Assembly: GCA_011524905.1 (NCBI GenBank) | Contig: WTJI01000040.1 | Location: 1-38,216, forward strand | Length of the DNA: 38,216 nucleotides | Direction: 5' to 3' | From: Flavobacteriales bacterium | GTDB lineage: Bacteria; Bacteroidota; Bacteroidia; Flavobacteriales; Flavobacteriaceae | Shown here: positions 23,364 through 31,319 of the stretch, in pieces | How the letters are laid out: every line of letters starts with the position of its first letter | How positions within the stretch are numbered: position 1 is the first letter of the stretch | Notes under the pieces: generated by a model | Databases searched by the model: none | Told to the model about the DNA's origin: nothing | The model's input: only the letters and a program-made list of their open reading frames with translations | Position numbers and translations under genes: made by a program

Positions 23364-24371
23364 ATGAAAATCACTACATTTTACAAAATTTTAATTCTTT
23401 GCTTTTTAGTCAATCTGCCAAAAATAGCAGTAGCACAAGAAGAAGAAAATGAAAAAACATTTGACCTTTCTGGGAGCATCGACACCTATTTCAGGTATAA
23501 TTTTTCTGAAAATCAAAGTCAAGCGCCAAGCACTTCTTTTGCCAATCAAGCTGGTTTTGCCATTGGCATGGCAAATTTGATTGCCTCTTACGGCGGAGAA
23601 AAATCTGGCTTTGTGGCTGACTTGGTCTTTGGTCCACGCGGTAATGATGCCGTATTTGGCTCTACTGTTGGCTCCTCTCCTATTGTCAATCAACTCTACG
23701 CTTACTTAAACGTAAGCGACAAATTAACACTAACAATGGGAAATTTCAACACCTTCTTGGGTTATGAAGTAATTGCCCCTGCGGCAAACTTTAATTACTC
23801 AACTTCTTATATGTTTTCCTATGGACCTTTTTCTCACACCGGAATCAAAGCAGACATAGCTATCAACCAAGACTGGTCTTTGATGTTAGGTCTATTAAAT
23901 CCAACCGATATGACTGAGTTCAATGCGGTGGATCAATACATGTTTGGTGCCCAGCTAGGGTTCAAAGGACAATTTTTAAATTTTCTTGCTGGCATGGGGC
24001 AAACACAGATCGACTACACGGGAGGCTTTGATTTATCTGAAAACTTTTTCCTTGGTATAAACGCTACAAGTTACGATAGCGGAGAAGATACTGGCTTTGC
24101 AGGGGTGGCCCTTTACCCGCAACTTTCTGTTAATGAGGGTTTTGCAATTGGATTACGATTTGAAGCCTTTTCTGACGATGATTTTGTTTTTAGTCAACCC
24201 GATACAGACAATACCTCCATTACCTTAACAGGTAACTTTACTTCTGGTAACATGATCATTAAACCAGAGCTTCGACTTGACAGTGCCTCTGAATCCATTT
24301 TTACTGGTACTGATTTAGATCCCTCAGATAATTTGGCTTCATTTATCATTGCAGCGATCTATTCTTTCTAA
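23364..24371 (+). CDS. Putative outer-membrane beta-barrel porin (BBP2-like) in the ammonium operon
   Basis: 335 residues. A signal peptide (MKITTFYKILILCFLVNLPK, ending around AVAQ) precedes an acidic mature N-terminus and alternating amphipathic strands rich in Gly, Tyr, Phe and Asn, ending with SFIIAAIYSF, a terminal aromatic residue as expected for a BAM-assembled barrel. It resembles the OmpL-like beta-barrel porin-2 family (from memory). It is the third gene of the glnK-amt operon, 21 bases after amt, and a terminator follows. The position suggests that it eases passage of ammonium or small nitrogen compounds across the outer membrane when nitrogen is scarce; this is inference. Confidence 0.75.
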   Translation: MKITTFYKILILCFLVNLPKIAVAQEEENEKTFDLSGSIDTYFRYNFSENQSQAPSTSFANQAGFAIGMANLIASYGGEKSGFVADLVFGPRGNDAVFGSTVGSSPIVNQLYAYLNVSDKLTLTMGNFNTFLGYEVIAPAANFNYSTSYMFSYGPFSHTGIKADIAINQDWSLMLGLLNPTDMTEFNAVDQYMFGAQLGFKGQFLNFLAGMGQTQIDYTGGFDLSENFFLGINATSYDSGEDTGFAGVALYPQLSVNEGFAIGLRFEAFSDDDFVFSQPDTDNTSITLTGNFTSGNMIIKPELRLDSASESIFTGTDLDPSDNLASFIIAAIYSF

Positions 24372-24394
24372 GATATAACCATAAACCAATTCCA

Positions 24395-24423
24395 AAAACC
24401 CTCAATCACTTGAGGGTTTTTTT
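24395..24423 (+). terminator. Intrinsic terminator of the glnK-amt-porin operon
   Basis: A perfect 11-bp stem, AAAACCCTCAA (24395-24405) and TTGAGGGTTTT (24410-24420), with loop TCAC and a T run to 24423. An in-frame TTG for the next gene falls in its 3' arm, so that codon is unlikely to be used. Confidence 0.92.
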
Positions 24424-24442
24424 ATCTTTAGAAAAAAATCTC

Positions 24443-26005
24443 ATGGGACAAAAGTATCTCTTTAGCTTCTTCACTTTATTTTTATCATGCATCACCTTAT
24501 TGGCTCAGGCTGATTTAGCCCAAGGACCATACTCACAACTAATCATCAGGGGCGCTACAATCATCAATGGTAATGGTGCGCCCCCACAAGGACCAGTTGA
24601 TATTGTAATTGAAAATGATAAAATAACACAAGTCAAAGTAGTTGGCTATCCAGGTGTAGCCATCAATGCAAAACGCCGACCCAAACTAAAGGCTGGCGGA
24701 CGAGAAATTGACGCGAGTAGTGCCTATGTTCTCCCTGGTTTTGTTGACATGCATGGCCACATTGGTGGGGTTGCCCAAGGGGCAGACTGGGATTATGTGT
24801 TTAAATTATGGCTGGCCCATGGTGTTACGACAGTCAGAGAACCCAGTGGTCGCGGCATAGATTATGCTCTAGATCTAAAAAAAAGGGCTGCTAAAAATGA
24901 AATCATAGCCCCGAGGATCATTGCTTATACAGGATTCGGACAAGGATCAGCAGGCATACACACACCCGAACAAGCCCGGGAATGGGTCCGCAGTAATGCC
25001 AAAAAAGGTGCAGACGGGATTAAGTTCTTCGGAGCATCACCTGAGATCATGAAAGCCGCACTGGCTGAAAACAAAAAATTAGGACTTGGATCTGCCTGTC
25101 ATCACGCCCAACTAAGTGTTGCACGGTGGAATGTATTGCATTCTGCAAGAGCTGGACTTACTTCCATGGAACATTGGTACGGCCTACCCGAAGCATTATT
25201 TAACAACAGAACGGTACAAGACTACCCCTTAGACTACAACTACCAGAACGAACAACATCGATTCGAAGAAGCTGGAAAATTATGGGAACAAGCAGCTGAA
25301 CCCTACTCTGATCACTGGAATGCTGTCATGAATGAATTGCTAGAGTTAGATTTTACACTCGATCCAACTTTTAATATTTATGAAGCCAGTCGCGATTTGC
25401 ATCGAGCAAGACGCGCTGAATGGCATGAGACCTATACCCTACCCTCTTTGTGGCGATTTTATCAACCGAGTAAAATTTCGCATGGTTCTTACTGGCATTT
25501 TTGGGGTACAGAACAAGAAATCGCTTGGAAACGTAATTTTCAATTGTGGATGACTTTTATAAATGAATACAAAAATAGAGGGGGGCGTGTTACTACTGGT
25601 TCTGACTCAGGATTTATTTTCCAATTATACGGATTTGCTTATGTACGTGAGCTTGAATTACTCCGTGAAGCAGGTTTTCATCCTCTTGAAGTCATTCGAT
25701 CAGCAACGCTTAACGGAGCTGAAGCCCTTGGTCTTGACGATAAAATAGGTACAATATCTGTTGGAAAACAAGCCGATCTTGTTCTCATTGACGAAAATCC
25801 CCTAGAAAATCTAAAGGTGCTTTACGGGACAGGTGCTATTAAGTTGACCGAAGACAATGAAGTTGTTCGTGTTGGAGGTGTTCGTTACACCATAAGTAAT
25901 GGGGTAGTTTATGATGCCAAAGGTCTTTTGAATGAAGTTGCCAAAATGGTTGAAACGGCTAAAAAAGAAGAAAATTTTGACATCAAACAACCTGGTGTAG
26001 AGTAA
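24443..26005 (+). CDS. Secreted amidohydrolase family metal-dependent hydrolase
   Basis: 520 residues from the ATG at 24443, with a signal peptide (FTLFLSCITLLAQA). The amidohydrolase (urease/dihydroorotase superfamily) metal site is visible: the H-x-H motif in VDMHGHIGG, His in ACHHAQ, His in SMEHWYG and Asp in TTGSDSGF. The C-terminal part returns to the flanking beta domain with IGTISVGKQADLVLIDENPL. Members hydrolyse amide or ester bonds in cyclic amides, dipeptides and similar compounds; the substrate here is unknown. An upstream in-frame TTG (24410) lies inside a terminator and is rejected. purU starts six bases downstream. Confidence 0.88.
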   Translation: MGQKYLFSFFTLFLSCITLLAQADLAQGPYSQLIIRGATIINGNGAPPQGPVDIVIENDKITQVKVVGYPGVAINAKRRPKLKAGGREIDASSAYVLPGFVDMHGHIGGVAQGADWDYVFKLWLAHGVTTVREPSGRGIDYALDLKKRAAKNEIIAPRIIAYTGFGQGSAGIHTPEQAREWVRSNAKKGADGIKFFGASPEIMKAALAENKKLGLGSACHHAQLSVARWNVLHSARAGLTSMEHWYGLPEALFNNRTVQDYPLDYNYQNEQHRFEEAGKLWEQAAEPYSDHWNAVMNELLELDFTLDPTFNIYEASRDLHRARRAEWHETYTLPSLWRFYQPSKISHGSYWHFWGTEQEIAWKRNFQLWMTFINEYKNRGGRVTTGSDSGFIFQLYGFAYVRELELLREAGFHPLEVIRSATLNGAEALGLDDKIGTISVGKQADLVLIDENPLENLKVLYGTGAIKLTEDNEVVRVGGVRYTISNGVVYDAKGLLNEVAKMVETAKKEENFDIKQPGVE

Positions 26006-26011
26006 CTGCTT

Positions 26012-26869
26012 ATGAAGAACCTCAACATGGTAATGCATTGCCCCGATCAAAAGGGTATCATTGCCAACGTCACCAATTTTATCCATGAAAACAAAGGAAA
26101 TATAATCTATATCGATCAATACGTCGACAGAGTCCATGCGATTTTCTTTATGCGTATTGAAGTGGATTTCAAGGGCCATCTTTCCTTCTCTCTTGATCAA
26201 TTTAGAGGGGATTTTAATAAAAGTGTGGGTACTCGATTTGCATTGAACTGTGATTTTTTTGATCCAAAAATACCTCCTAAGATGGCTGTTTTTGTCTCAA
26301 AACATGACCATTGTATTTACGATGTTTTATCGCAACATCATGCTGGCAAATTAGCCGTAAAAATTCCATTTATTGTTAGTAATCATCCGGATTTAAAACA
26401 TATTGCCCAACGGTTTGAGATTCCATTTTATCATATTCCTGTAACGGCAGCTACAAAAAAAGAGGCCGAAAGGGAGCAACTCAAGCTTTTAGAGGCATAC
26501 CAAATTGATTTTATTGTTTTGGCCCGTTACATGCAAATTATCAGCCCCGAACTTATCGCCCATTTTCCCAATAAAATTATCAATATCCATCATTCCTTTT
26601 TACCTGCTTTTCCAGGAGCAAAACCTTATCATTCTGCGTATGATAGGGGGGTGAAAATTATTGGAGCTACCAGTCACTACGTTACTGAAGAGCTAGATGC
26701 TGGCCCTATAATTGAACAAGATATTGCCAGAGTTTCTCATCTACACCAACTACAAGATTTTATCGAAATTGGACAAGATTTAGAAAGGCTAGTATTGCTA
26801 AGAGCCCTAAAACAGCACACCCAAAGAAAGGTCATGGTTTACAACAATAAAACGATTGTATTTATTTAA
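26012..26869 (+). CDS. purU: Formyltetrahydrofolate deformylase
   Basis: 285 residues. It hydrolyses 10-formyl-THF to formate and THF, balancing one-carbon pools. An N-terminal ACT domain (about 1-80, MVMHCPDQKGIIANVTNFI) is followed by the PurN-like formyltransferase fold with the catalytic NIHHSFLPAFPGAKPYHSAY segment, where Asn and His correspond to the N/H pair of PurN, and the Asp in the TEELDAGPIIEQ segment. The ACT domain separates it from plain PurN. It ends with a four-base overlap with the convergent hydrolase gene. Confidence 0.95.
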   Translation: MKNLNMVMHCPDQKGIIANVTNFIHENKGNIIYIDQYVDRVHAIFFMRIEVDFKGHLSFSLDQFRGDFNKSVGTRFALNCDFFDPKIPPKMAVFVSKHDHCIYDVLSQHHAGKLAVKIPFIVSNHPDLKHIAQRFEIPFYHIPVTAATKKEAEREQLKLLEAYQIDFIVLARYMQIISPELIAHFPNKIINIHHSFLPAFPGAKPYHSAYDRGVKIIGATSHYVTEELDAGPIIEQDIARVSHLHQLQDFIEIGQDLERLVLLRALKQHTQRKVMVYNNKTIVFI

Positions 26870-27651
26870 GCAGGATTGCGTTCTAAAAACTGTAACATGG
26901 TTTGATTAAATTCAAGAGGCTTTTCTACATTAACAACATGACCGCAATTGGGAAGAATCGTCAAACGAGCAGCAGCATGTGAGGGAACAATCTTTTCTAC
27001 GGCAGGCAGGAACATATAATCTTCTGAACCCATAATGTACAGCGTAGGAATGGGTAAATCTACTTGTCGAAAAAACCGTAACAAGGGTAAGACCTCTGCT
27101 GTCAGTTTATACCAACGAATAAATTCTTTTTGATATAATTTTTTGGCTTCATTGATGAACAATAATCTAGATTCCTTATGGTTTTTATTAGGCATCATGA
27201 TAAAGGCAAACAACCTATATATCCACATATACGGTAATAAAGATTTTGTCCAGTTGCCAAAATGCATGAGTAACCTAGAACGTAAATTGAATTTTAATAT
27301 AGCGCCACCCAAAACCATACTTTGTATGCGATCTGGGTGCCATTCTGCTAGCTGACGAATAATGATCGTTCCCAAGGAAATACCCACAAAATGTGATTTC
27401 CTAATCTGTTCATGATTCAAAACCTCCAAAACATCTTTAGTGATTGCGGCAAAGGTGTATTTTTTAAGTGGTTGTGCTGCAAAAAAATGTTTTGATCGAC
27501 CGTGCCCTCTCAAGTCAACTAACAATAAATTAAAGTGCTTTGAAAAAAAACGTATTTGCTTAAACCAAATTGATGAACTCCCGCCTGCACCATGGATAAA
27601 AGTAATCCAAGGCTTGCTTTTGTTAGTTGCGTGAATCGAGTAGTGCAGCAT
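26866..27651 (-). CDS. Alpha/beta hydrolase
   Basis: 261 residues from the ATG at 27651, chosen because it overlaps the pyrF stop as TGATG, the usual coupling arrangement; a longer form from 27678 is possible. The oxyanion HG (FIHGAGGSS), the segment VDLRGHGRSK, the nucleophile elbow GISLG with Ser near residue 92, Asp in MGSEDYMF and His in NCGHVVNVEKP make an intact catalytic triad. It resembles the small-ester/MhpC-like branch. Substrate unknown. Third of the minus-strand chain prfA-pyrF-hydrolase. Confidence 0.85.
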   Translation of the reverse strand: MLHYSIHATNKSKPWITFIHGAGGSSSIWFKQIRFFSKHFNLLLVDLRGHGRSKHFFAAQPLKKYTFAAITKDVLEVLNHEQIRKSHFVGISLGTIIIRQLAEWHPDRIQSMVLGGAILKFNLRSRLLMHFGNWTKSLLPYMWIYRLFAFIMMPNKNHKESRLLFINEAKKLYQKEFIRWYKLTAEVLPLLRFFRQVDLPIPTLYIMGSEDYMFLPAVEKIVPSHAAARLTILPNCGHVVNVEKPLEFNQTMLQFLERNPA

Positions 27652-28481
27652 CAAATAATCTGTTTTTTTTGCAACCAACGTTGCATCTGTGCTTGTAATT
27701 CTTGCGCTGCATTTGCTGCTGCCAAATCAAAATCAGAGCCTTGCGAAGCATAAATAATACCTCTAGACGAATTCACTAACAAACCACAATCGGCATGTAA
27801 ACCATTTTCGGCTACGGCATCCAAATTACCACCTTGAGCACCCACGCCAGGCACCAATAAAAAAGCATGGGGAACGATAGAACGTACTGCCTGTATGGCA
27901 GCTGCTTTGGTAGCACCAACTACATACATGAGGCGTTCTTCTGCGCCTTGCCATGTTTTAGCTGTTTTCAGTACTTTCTCAAATAAGGCCACATCGTTTT
28001 CAGAGTGAAACTGAAAGTCAGATGCACCTGCGTTAGAGGTCAAAGCCAGTAAAATGGTATGGTTATTCTTGAAGGCAAGAAATGGTTCTACCGAATCTTG
28101 TCCCATATAGGGTGCAACCGTTATGGCATCAAATTGCAATTGATCAAAAAAAGCTTTGGCATATCGTGTGGCCGTATTTCCGATATCTCCTCTTTTGGCG
28201 TCAGCTATCGTAAAAACCTCTGGATAATGGCTATTCAAATAATCAATAGTGCGCTCTAGCGCTTGCCATCCTGCCAATCCATAGGCCTCAAAAAAGGCGA
28301 TATTAGGTTTATAGGCTACGGCATAAGGAGCAGTAGCATCTATGATTCGCTTACAAAACATGAAAATGGAATCCTGTTCTTTGTGTAATTCAGCGGGGAT
28401 TTTTTCTAAATCCACATCCAAACCTACACACAAAAAGGAGGCTTTCTTTTTTATTTGTTCTACCAGTTGACCTCTTGTCAT
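27651..28481 (-). CDS. pyrF: Orotidine 5'-phosphate decarboxylase, type 2
   Basis: 276 residues. It catalyses the last step of UMP synthesis, decarboxylation of OMP. The catalytic Asp-Lys-Asp set is in [20 protein letters not shown] at residues 91-110, with Asp94, Lys96 and Asp99. The longer length and the [15 protein letters not shown] segment place it in the type 2 (PyrF long) group found in Bacteroidota, mycobacteria and others rather than in the short E. coli type. Start overlaps the prfA stop by four bases (ATGA) and its stop overlaps the hydrolase start (TGATG). Confidence 0.95.
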   Translation of the reverse strand: MTRGQLVEQIKKKASFLCVGLDVDLEKIPAELHKEQDSIFMFCKRIIDATAPYAVAYKPNIAFFEAYGLAGWQALERTIDYLNSHYPEVFTIADAKRGDIGNTATRYAKAFFDQLQFDAITVAPYMGQDSVEPFLAFKNNHTILLALTSNAGASDFQFHSENDVALFEKVLKTAKTWQGAEERLMYVVGATKAAAIQAVRSIVPHAFLLVPGVGAQGGNLDAVAENGLHADCGLLVNSSRGIIYASQGSDFDLAAANAAQELQAQMQRWLQKKQII

Positions 28482-29554
28482 AACAAATCGCCAGATTCTT
28501 TTAGTTTTTCTGTATTCTGATACAGCTGCAATTCGTCAATCAGCTTTTGTATATCACCATTGATGATGTTTTGTAAATCGTATAAAGTTAAACCAATTCT
28601 GTGATCAGTAACCCGACCTTGGGGATAATTGTAGGTGCGTATTTTTGCTGAACGGTCTCCCGAAGAAACAAGGGAATTACGCTTTTCAGCATCGGCTTGT
28701 TGCTTTTTTTGGAGTTCCATTTCATAAAGACGGGTCCGAAGTACTTTAAGTGCTTTCTCTTTATTTTTATGTTGGGACTTTTGATCTTGGCACTGTGCAA
28801 CGATTCCCGTAGGCTCATGCGTAAGGCGAACCGCTGAATAAGTTGTATTGACCGACTGCCCGCCAGGTCCCGATGAGCAGAAAAAATCAATTCGAACATC
28901 ATTCATATCGACCTCCACATCAAACTCTTCTGCTTCTGGTAAAACCATTACGGTTGCTGCAGAGGTATGCACGCGTCCTTGCGTTTCGGTTTGTGGCACC
29001 CGTTGGACACGATGTACCCCAGATTCAAATTTCATAGTCCCGTAAACTTCTTCGCCTGATACTTCAAAAATAACTTCTTTGAAACCGCCAGAGGTCCCTT
29101 CGTTGGCGTCAACGTAGTGGGTTTTCCAACCTTGATCATGACAATATTTAGTATACATGCGATACAAGTCCCCAGCAAATATACTGGCTTCGTCGCCACC
29201 AGTACCTGCTCGAATTTCTACCACAACATTTTTACTGTCTTCAGGGTCTTTAGGGATTAATAGAAACTTGATCTCTTCTTCTAGTTTGGGAAGTTCGGTT
29301 TTAGCTTCATCCAATTGCAACTTTGCCATTTCAATCATTTCAGCATCGTTACCCTCTTTAATAATGGCTTCGGCCTCTTCCTGATTGGCCAACAAGGTTT
29401 TGTATAGGTCGGCTCGTTCGGTGAGGATTTTTAAGTCTTTGTATTCTTTGTTGAGTTGAACATATCGCTTTTGATCAGCAATGATATCGGGTTGGATGAT
29501 CAAATCCGAGACCTCATCAAAACGCTGTTGAATGATTTGAAGTTTTTCTAGCAT
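28478..29554 (-). CDS. prfA: Peptide chain release factor 1
   Basis: 358 residues from the ATG at 29554 ([12 protein letters not shown]); a TTG at 29569 five codons earlier is less likely. It recognises UAA and UAG in the ribosomal A site. The GGQ motif is at 231-233 in [12 protein letters not shown] and the codon-reading PxT tripeptide appears as PQT in [15 protein letters not shown]. It is RF1 rather than RF2, since no SPF motif is present and no programmed frameshift is needed. First gene of the coupled prfA-pyrF-hydrolase chain. Confidence 0.97.
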   Translation of the reverse strand: MLEKLQIIQQRFDEVSDLIIQPDIIADQKRYVQLNKEYKDLKILTERADLYKTLLANQEEAEAIIKEGNDAEMIEMAKLQLDEAKTELPKLEEEIKFLLIPKDPEDSKNVVVEIRAGTGGDEASIFAGDLYRMYTKYCHDQGWKTHYVDANEGTSGGFKEVIFEVSGEEVYGTMKFESGVHRVQRVPQTETQGRVHTSAATVMVLPEAEEFDVEVDMNDVRIDFFCSSGPGGQSVNTTYSAVRLTHEPTGIVAQCQDQKSQHKNKEKALKVLRTRLYEMELQKKQQADAEKRNSLVSSGDRSAKIRTYNYPQGRVTDHRIGLTLYDLQNIINGDIQKLIDELQLYQNTEKLKESGDLL

Positions 29555-29594
29555 GCTGCTAAAATACAAGTAAATCTAGCCCTGTCCAACCCTT

Positions 29595-30128
29595 TTAGGA
29601 ACGGGATAAAAAGTTGAGATCAAAGTCAATCTCTATGCGATCATTTATTTTGACTAATAAAAACGAAGGTAAATCTACTTCGAAATCAGTCGCTTGAAAA
29701 TCAAATGTACCCGAAAGGCGAAATCCGTTATCTGTTTTTTGATATTGCGCTTGAATTGATTTGGCTAAGCTTATACCATGAAAAACCAAAGTCCCACTAA
29801 ACACCACCTGATTTGAATCAAGCCGCTGTATTTCGCTAGAAAAGAAACGAACTTCAGGAAATTGAAGGGCTTCTAATACCTCTAGCGCATGGCTATCTCG
29901 ATTGGCATTTTTACTGTCAAAATCACGTACAGCCCCTTTAACAGCAATTTGCTGCAAGCCGACACTGTCCATTACAGCCAAACCTTGCAGTTTTTGATGG
30001 CTACCCTCCCAAGCATGCGCCATGTGCTTGGCTTTATAAGTAATCATTGAAGATTGCGTATCCAATGCTAATTTTTGGGCGCTTACAGAGGTGGAACATA
30101 TAATAAATAAGAGTAGAATTTTTTTCAT
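29595..30128 (-). CDS. YceI family periplasmic lipid-binding protein
   Basis: 177 residues with a signal peptide (MKKILLLFIICSTSVSAQ). The mature part is an antiparallel beta barrel of the YceI type, which binds isoprenoid or other lipids; segments VKGAVRDFDSKNANRDSHAL and FPEVRFFSSEI are typical. The true start is the ATG at 30128; a GTG two codons earlier overlaps the upstream stop. It follows the b561-like membrane protein with five bases between, a pairing seen elsewhere between YceI and cytochrome b561 (established for E. coli yceI-yceJ). Confidence 0.9.
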   Translation of the reverse strand: MKKILLLFIICSTSVSAQKLALDTQSSMITYKAKHMAHAWEGSHQKLQGLAVMDSVGLQQIAVKGAVRDFDSKNANRDSHALEVLEALQFPEVRFFSSEIQRLDSNQVVFSGTLVFHGISLAKSIQAQYQKTDNGFRLSGTFDFQATDFEVDLPSFLLVKINDRIEIDFDLNFLSRS

Positions 30129-30133
30129 AATCA

Positions 30134-30733
30134 CTAAAAAGTTAAAACAATCATGGCCGCTGCATAACTACCAAATGCTGTATAGGCAGCTGCCCTATGC
30201 CATTTTTTTCGGTCATCTGCCAGGATATTGGTAGCAATCATCGCAGAAAAATGAATACTTGCCAACCATTTGTGCGCGCGGGTTGAGGAAATTCCTTTCT
30301 GTTCTGCAATCAACGGTGGTGGGGCAAACAAAGAAAGTGCAGCTGTAGTAAAATAGGCTGCCGATGTCAGATTACCAAGGGTTTCATGTGTATCATATAA
30401 TCTGTATTTACCCTTGTATAGTCGGTTTCCTAATACGCCTTGTGCGATCATACCAGCCAAGGTAACATAACCCAAAATTTGATGGGCCACAAGAAATTTT
30501 CGCCTCAATTTAAGTTCGCGTGCTCTGTTTTCAGCTGTTAATTCAAAGCGGTTAAATGAGCGCATCATTCCTTTTTCACCCCATAACAAACTTTGTGTAA
30601 ACAGCATTCGGTCGGGGAGCAAACGTTGCTCTACAGCTTCCAAAGGTTCCATTTCTCCAAATAAGTCTGCTGCATCTTGGGCTGAGCAAAAAACCGATAA
30701 AAATATAAACAGGAAAAGTATGATATTATTCAT
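30134..30733 (-). CDS. Cytochrome b561-like four-helix membrane protein
   Basis: 199 residues from the ATG at 30733 (MNNIILFLFIFLSVFCSAQ), so with a signal peptide; an upstream GTG/ATG giving 225 residues adds a non-typical tail. Four hydrophobic helices follow. Histidines at equivalent positions in them (FLVAHQILGYVTLAGM, DTHETLGNLTSAAYF, HKWLASIHFSAMIATN, WHRAAAYTAFGSYAAAM) could ligate one or two b haems. I assign it by this pattern rather than by a certain family match. It lies between a lipoprotein gene and a YceI gene on one strand, and in E. coli YceI is paired with the b561 protein YceJ. Electron-carrying role is inference. Confidence 0.55.
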   Translation of the reverse strand: MNNIILFLFIFLSVFCSAQDAADLFGEMEPLEAVEQRLLPDRMLFTQSLLWGEKGMMRSFNRFELTAENRARELKLRRKFLVAHQILGYVTLAGMIAQGVLGNRLYKGKYRLYDTHETLGNLTSAAYFTTAALSLFAPPPLIAEQKGISSTRAHKWLASIHFSAMIATNILADDRKKWHRAAAYTAFGSYAAAMIVLTF

Positions 30734-30743
30734 TTTATTAAAT

Positions 30744-31259
30744 TTAGGGTGTACTGCGTTCATAGGCAAACCCGCCTTTTTTGTCTTGAGACCAAGAGGT
30801 GAATTTGACACTTAAATAAATATCCTCTTCTACTAGATGAAGAACCAGGTTTTTTCCCAATAAATTTTTGGGTTTGCCTTCGTCTAGGGCTCTAAAATTA
30901 AAAAACTGCAAATCAGCCACATCATCTATGGTTCCTAATGCCCACATTGTTCCTTCAGGACTGGTACTCTTATTGGCAGAACTATTTTTTTTGATATTAA
31001 AAATTTGCTTTCCATCGTTCCCCCTAGTCAACCATACTTCCTCGGATATTCGATCCTGATGACTTATTTGACTGGGATTAGCTCCATCTTTTTTTGTGAA
31101 AATGAGTGTTTTTCCTCTCCAAACAGTAGCATTCTCAGAAAAAGTATTTTGACTCTCTTTAGGAAGAGTTTCGTCAGCATCTTTATCACATCCCCAAAGG
31201 ACAATAATAAAACAAAAGTAGGTTGTGCTTAATATAAGCTGTAGAAGATATCTTTTCAT
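30744..31259 (-). CDS. Lipoprotein with an unnamed C-terminal domain, shorter paralogue
   Basis: 171 residues. A signal peptide ending in IIVLWGCDKD carries a lipobox-like cysteine, so it should be lipidated. The rest is one domain: WRGKTLIFTKKDGANPSQ, the QDRIS..VWLTRGNDGKQIFN segment, SPEGTMWALG, and DIYLSVKFTSWSQDKKGGFA, ending YERSTP. The same domain forms the C-terminal half of the lipoprotein at 31320-32177, with the last residues nearly identical. I recall this type of domain as common at the ends of large surface proteins of marine bacteria, without an assigned function. The b561-like start is 10 bases downstream, so the gene leads the lipoprotein-b561-YceI transcript. Confidence 0.8.
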   Translation of the reverse strand: MKRYLLQLILSTTYFCFIIVLWGCDKDADETLPKESQNTFSENATVWRGKTLIFTKKDGANPSQISHQDRISEEVWLTRGNDGKQIFNIKKNSSANKSTSPEGTMWALGTIDDVADLQFFNFRALDEGKPKNLLGKNLVLHLVEEDIYLSVKFTSWSQDKKGGFAYERSTP

Positions 31260-31319
31260 AGTGTAAGTTCTGGAATCTTAAATTTACTATAAATATTCCA
31301 AAGTAAGTTTCAACGAGGC

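Noticed and set aside
24410-24442. Upstream TTG start for the amidohydrolase
   Set aside because: It lies within the 3' arm of a strong terminator; the ATG at 24443 directly precedes a signal peptide.
27652-27678. Longer N-terminus of the alpha/beta hydrolase
   Set aside because: It would overlap pyrF by 28 bases, while the ATG at 27651 forms a TGATG junction and still includes the whole fold.
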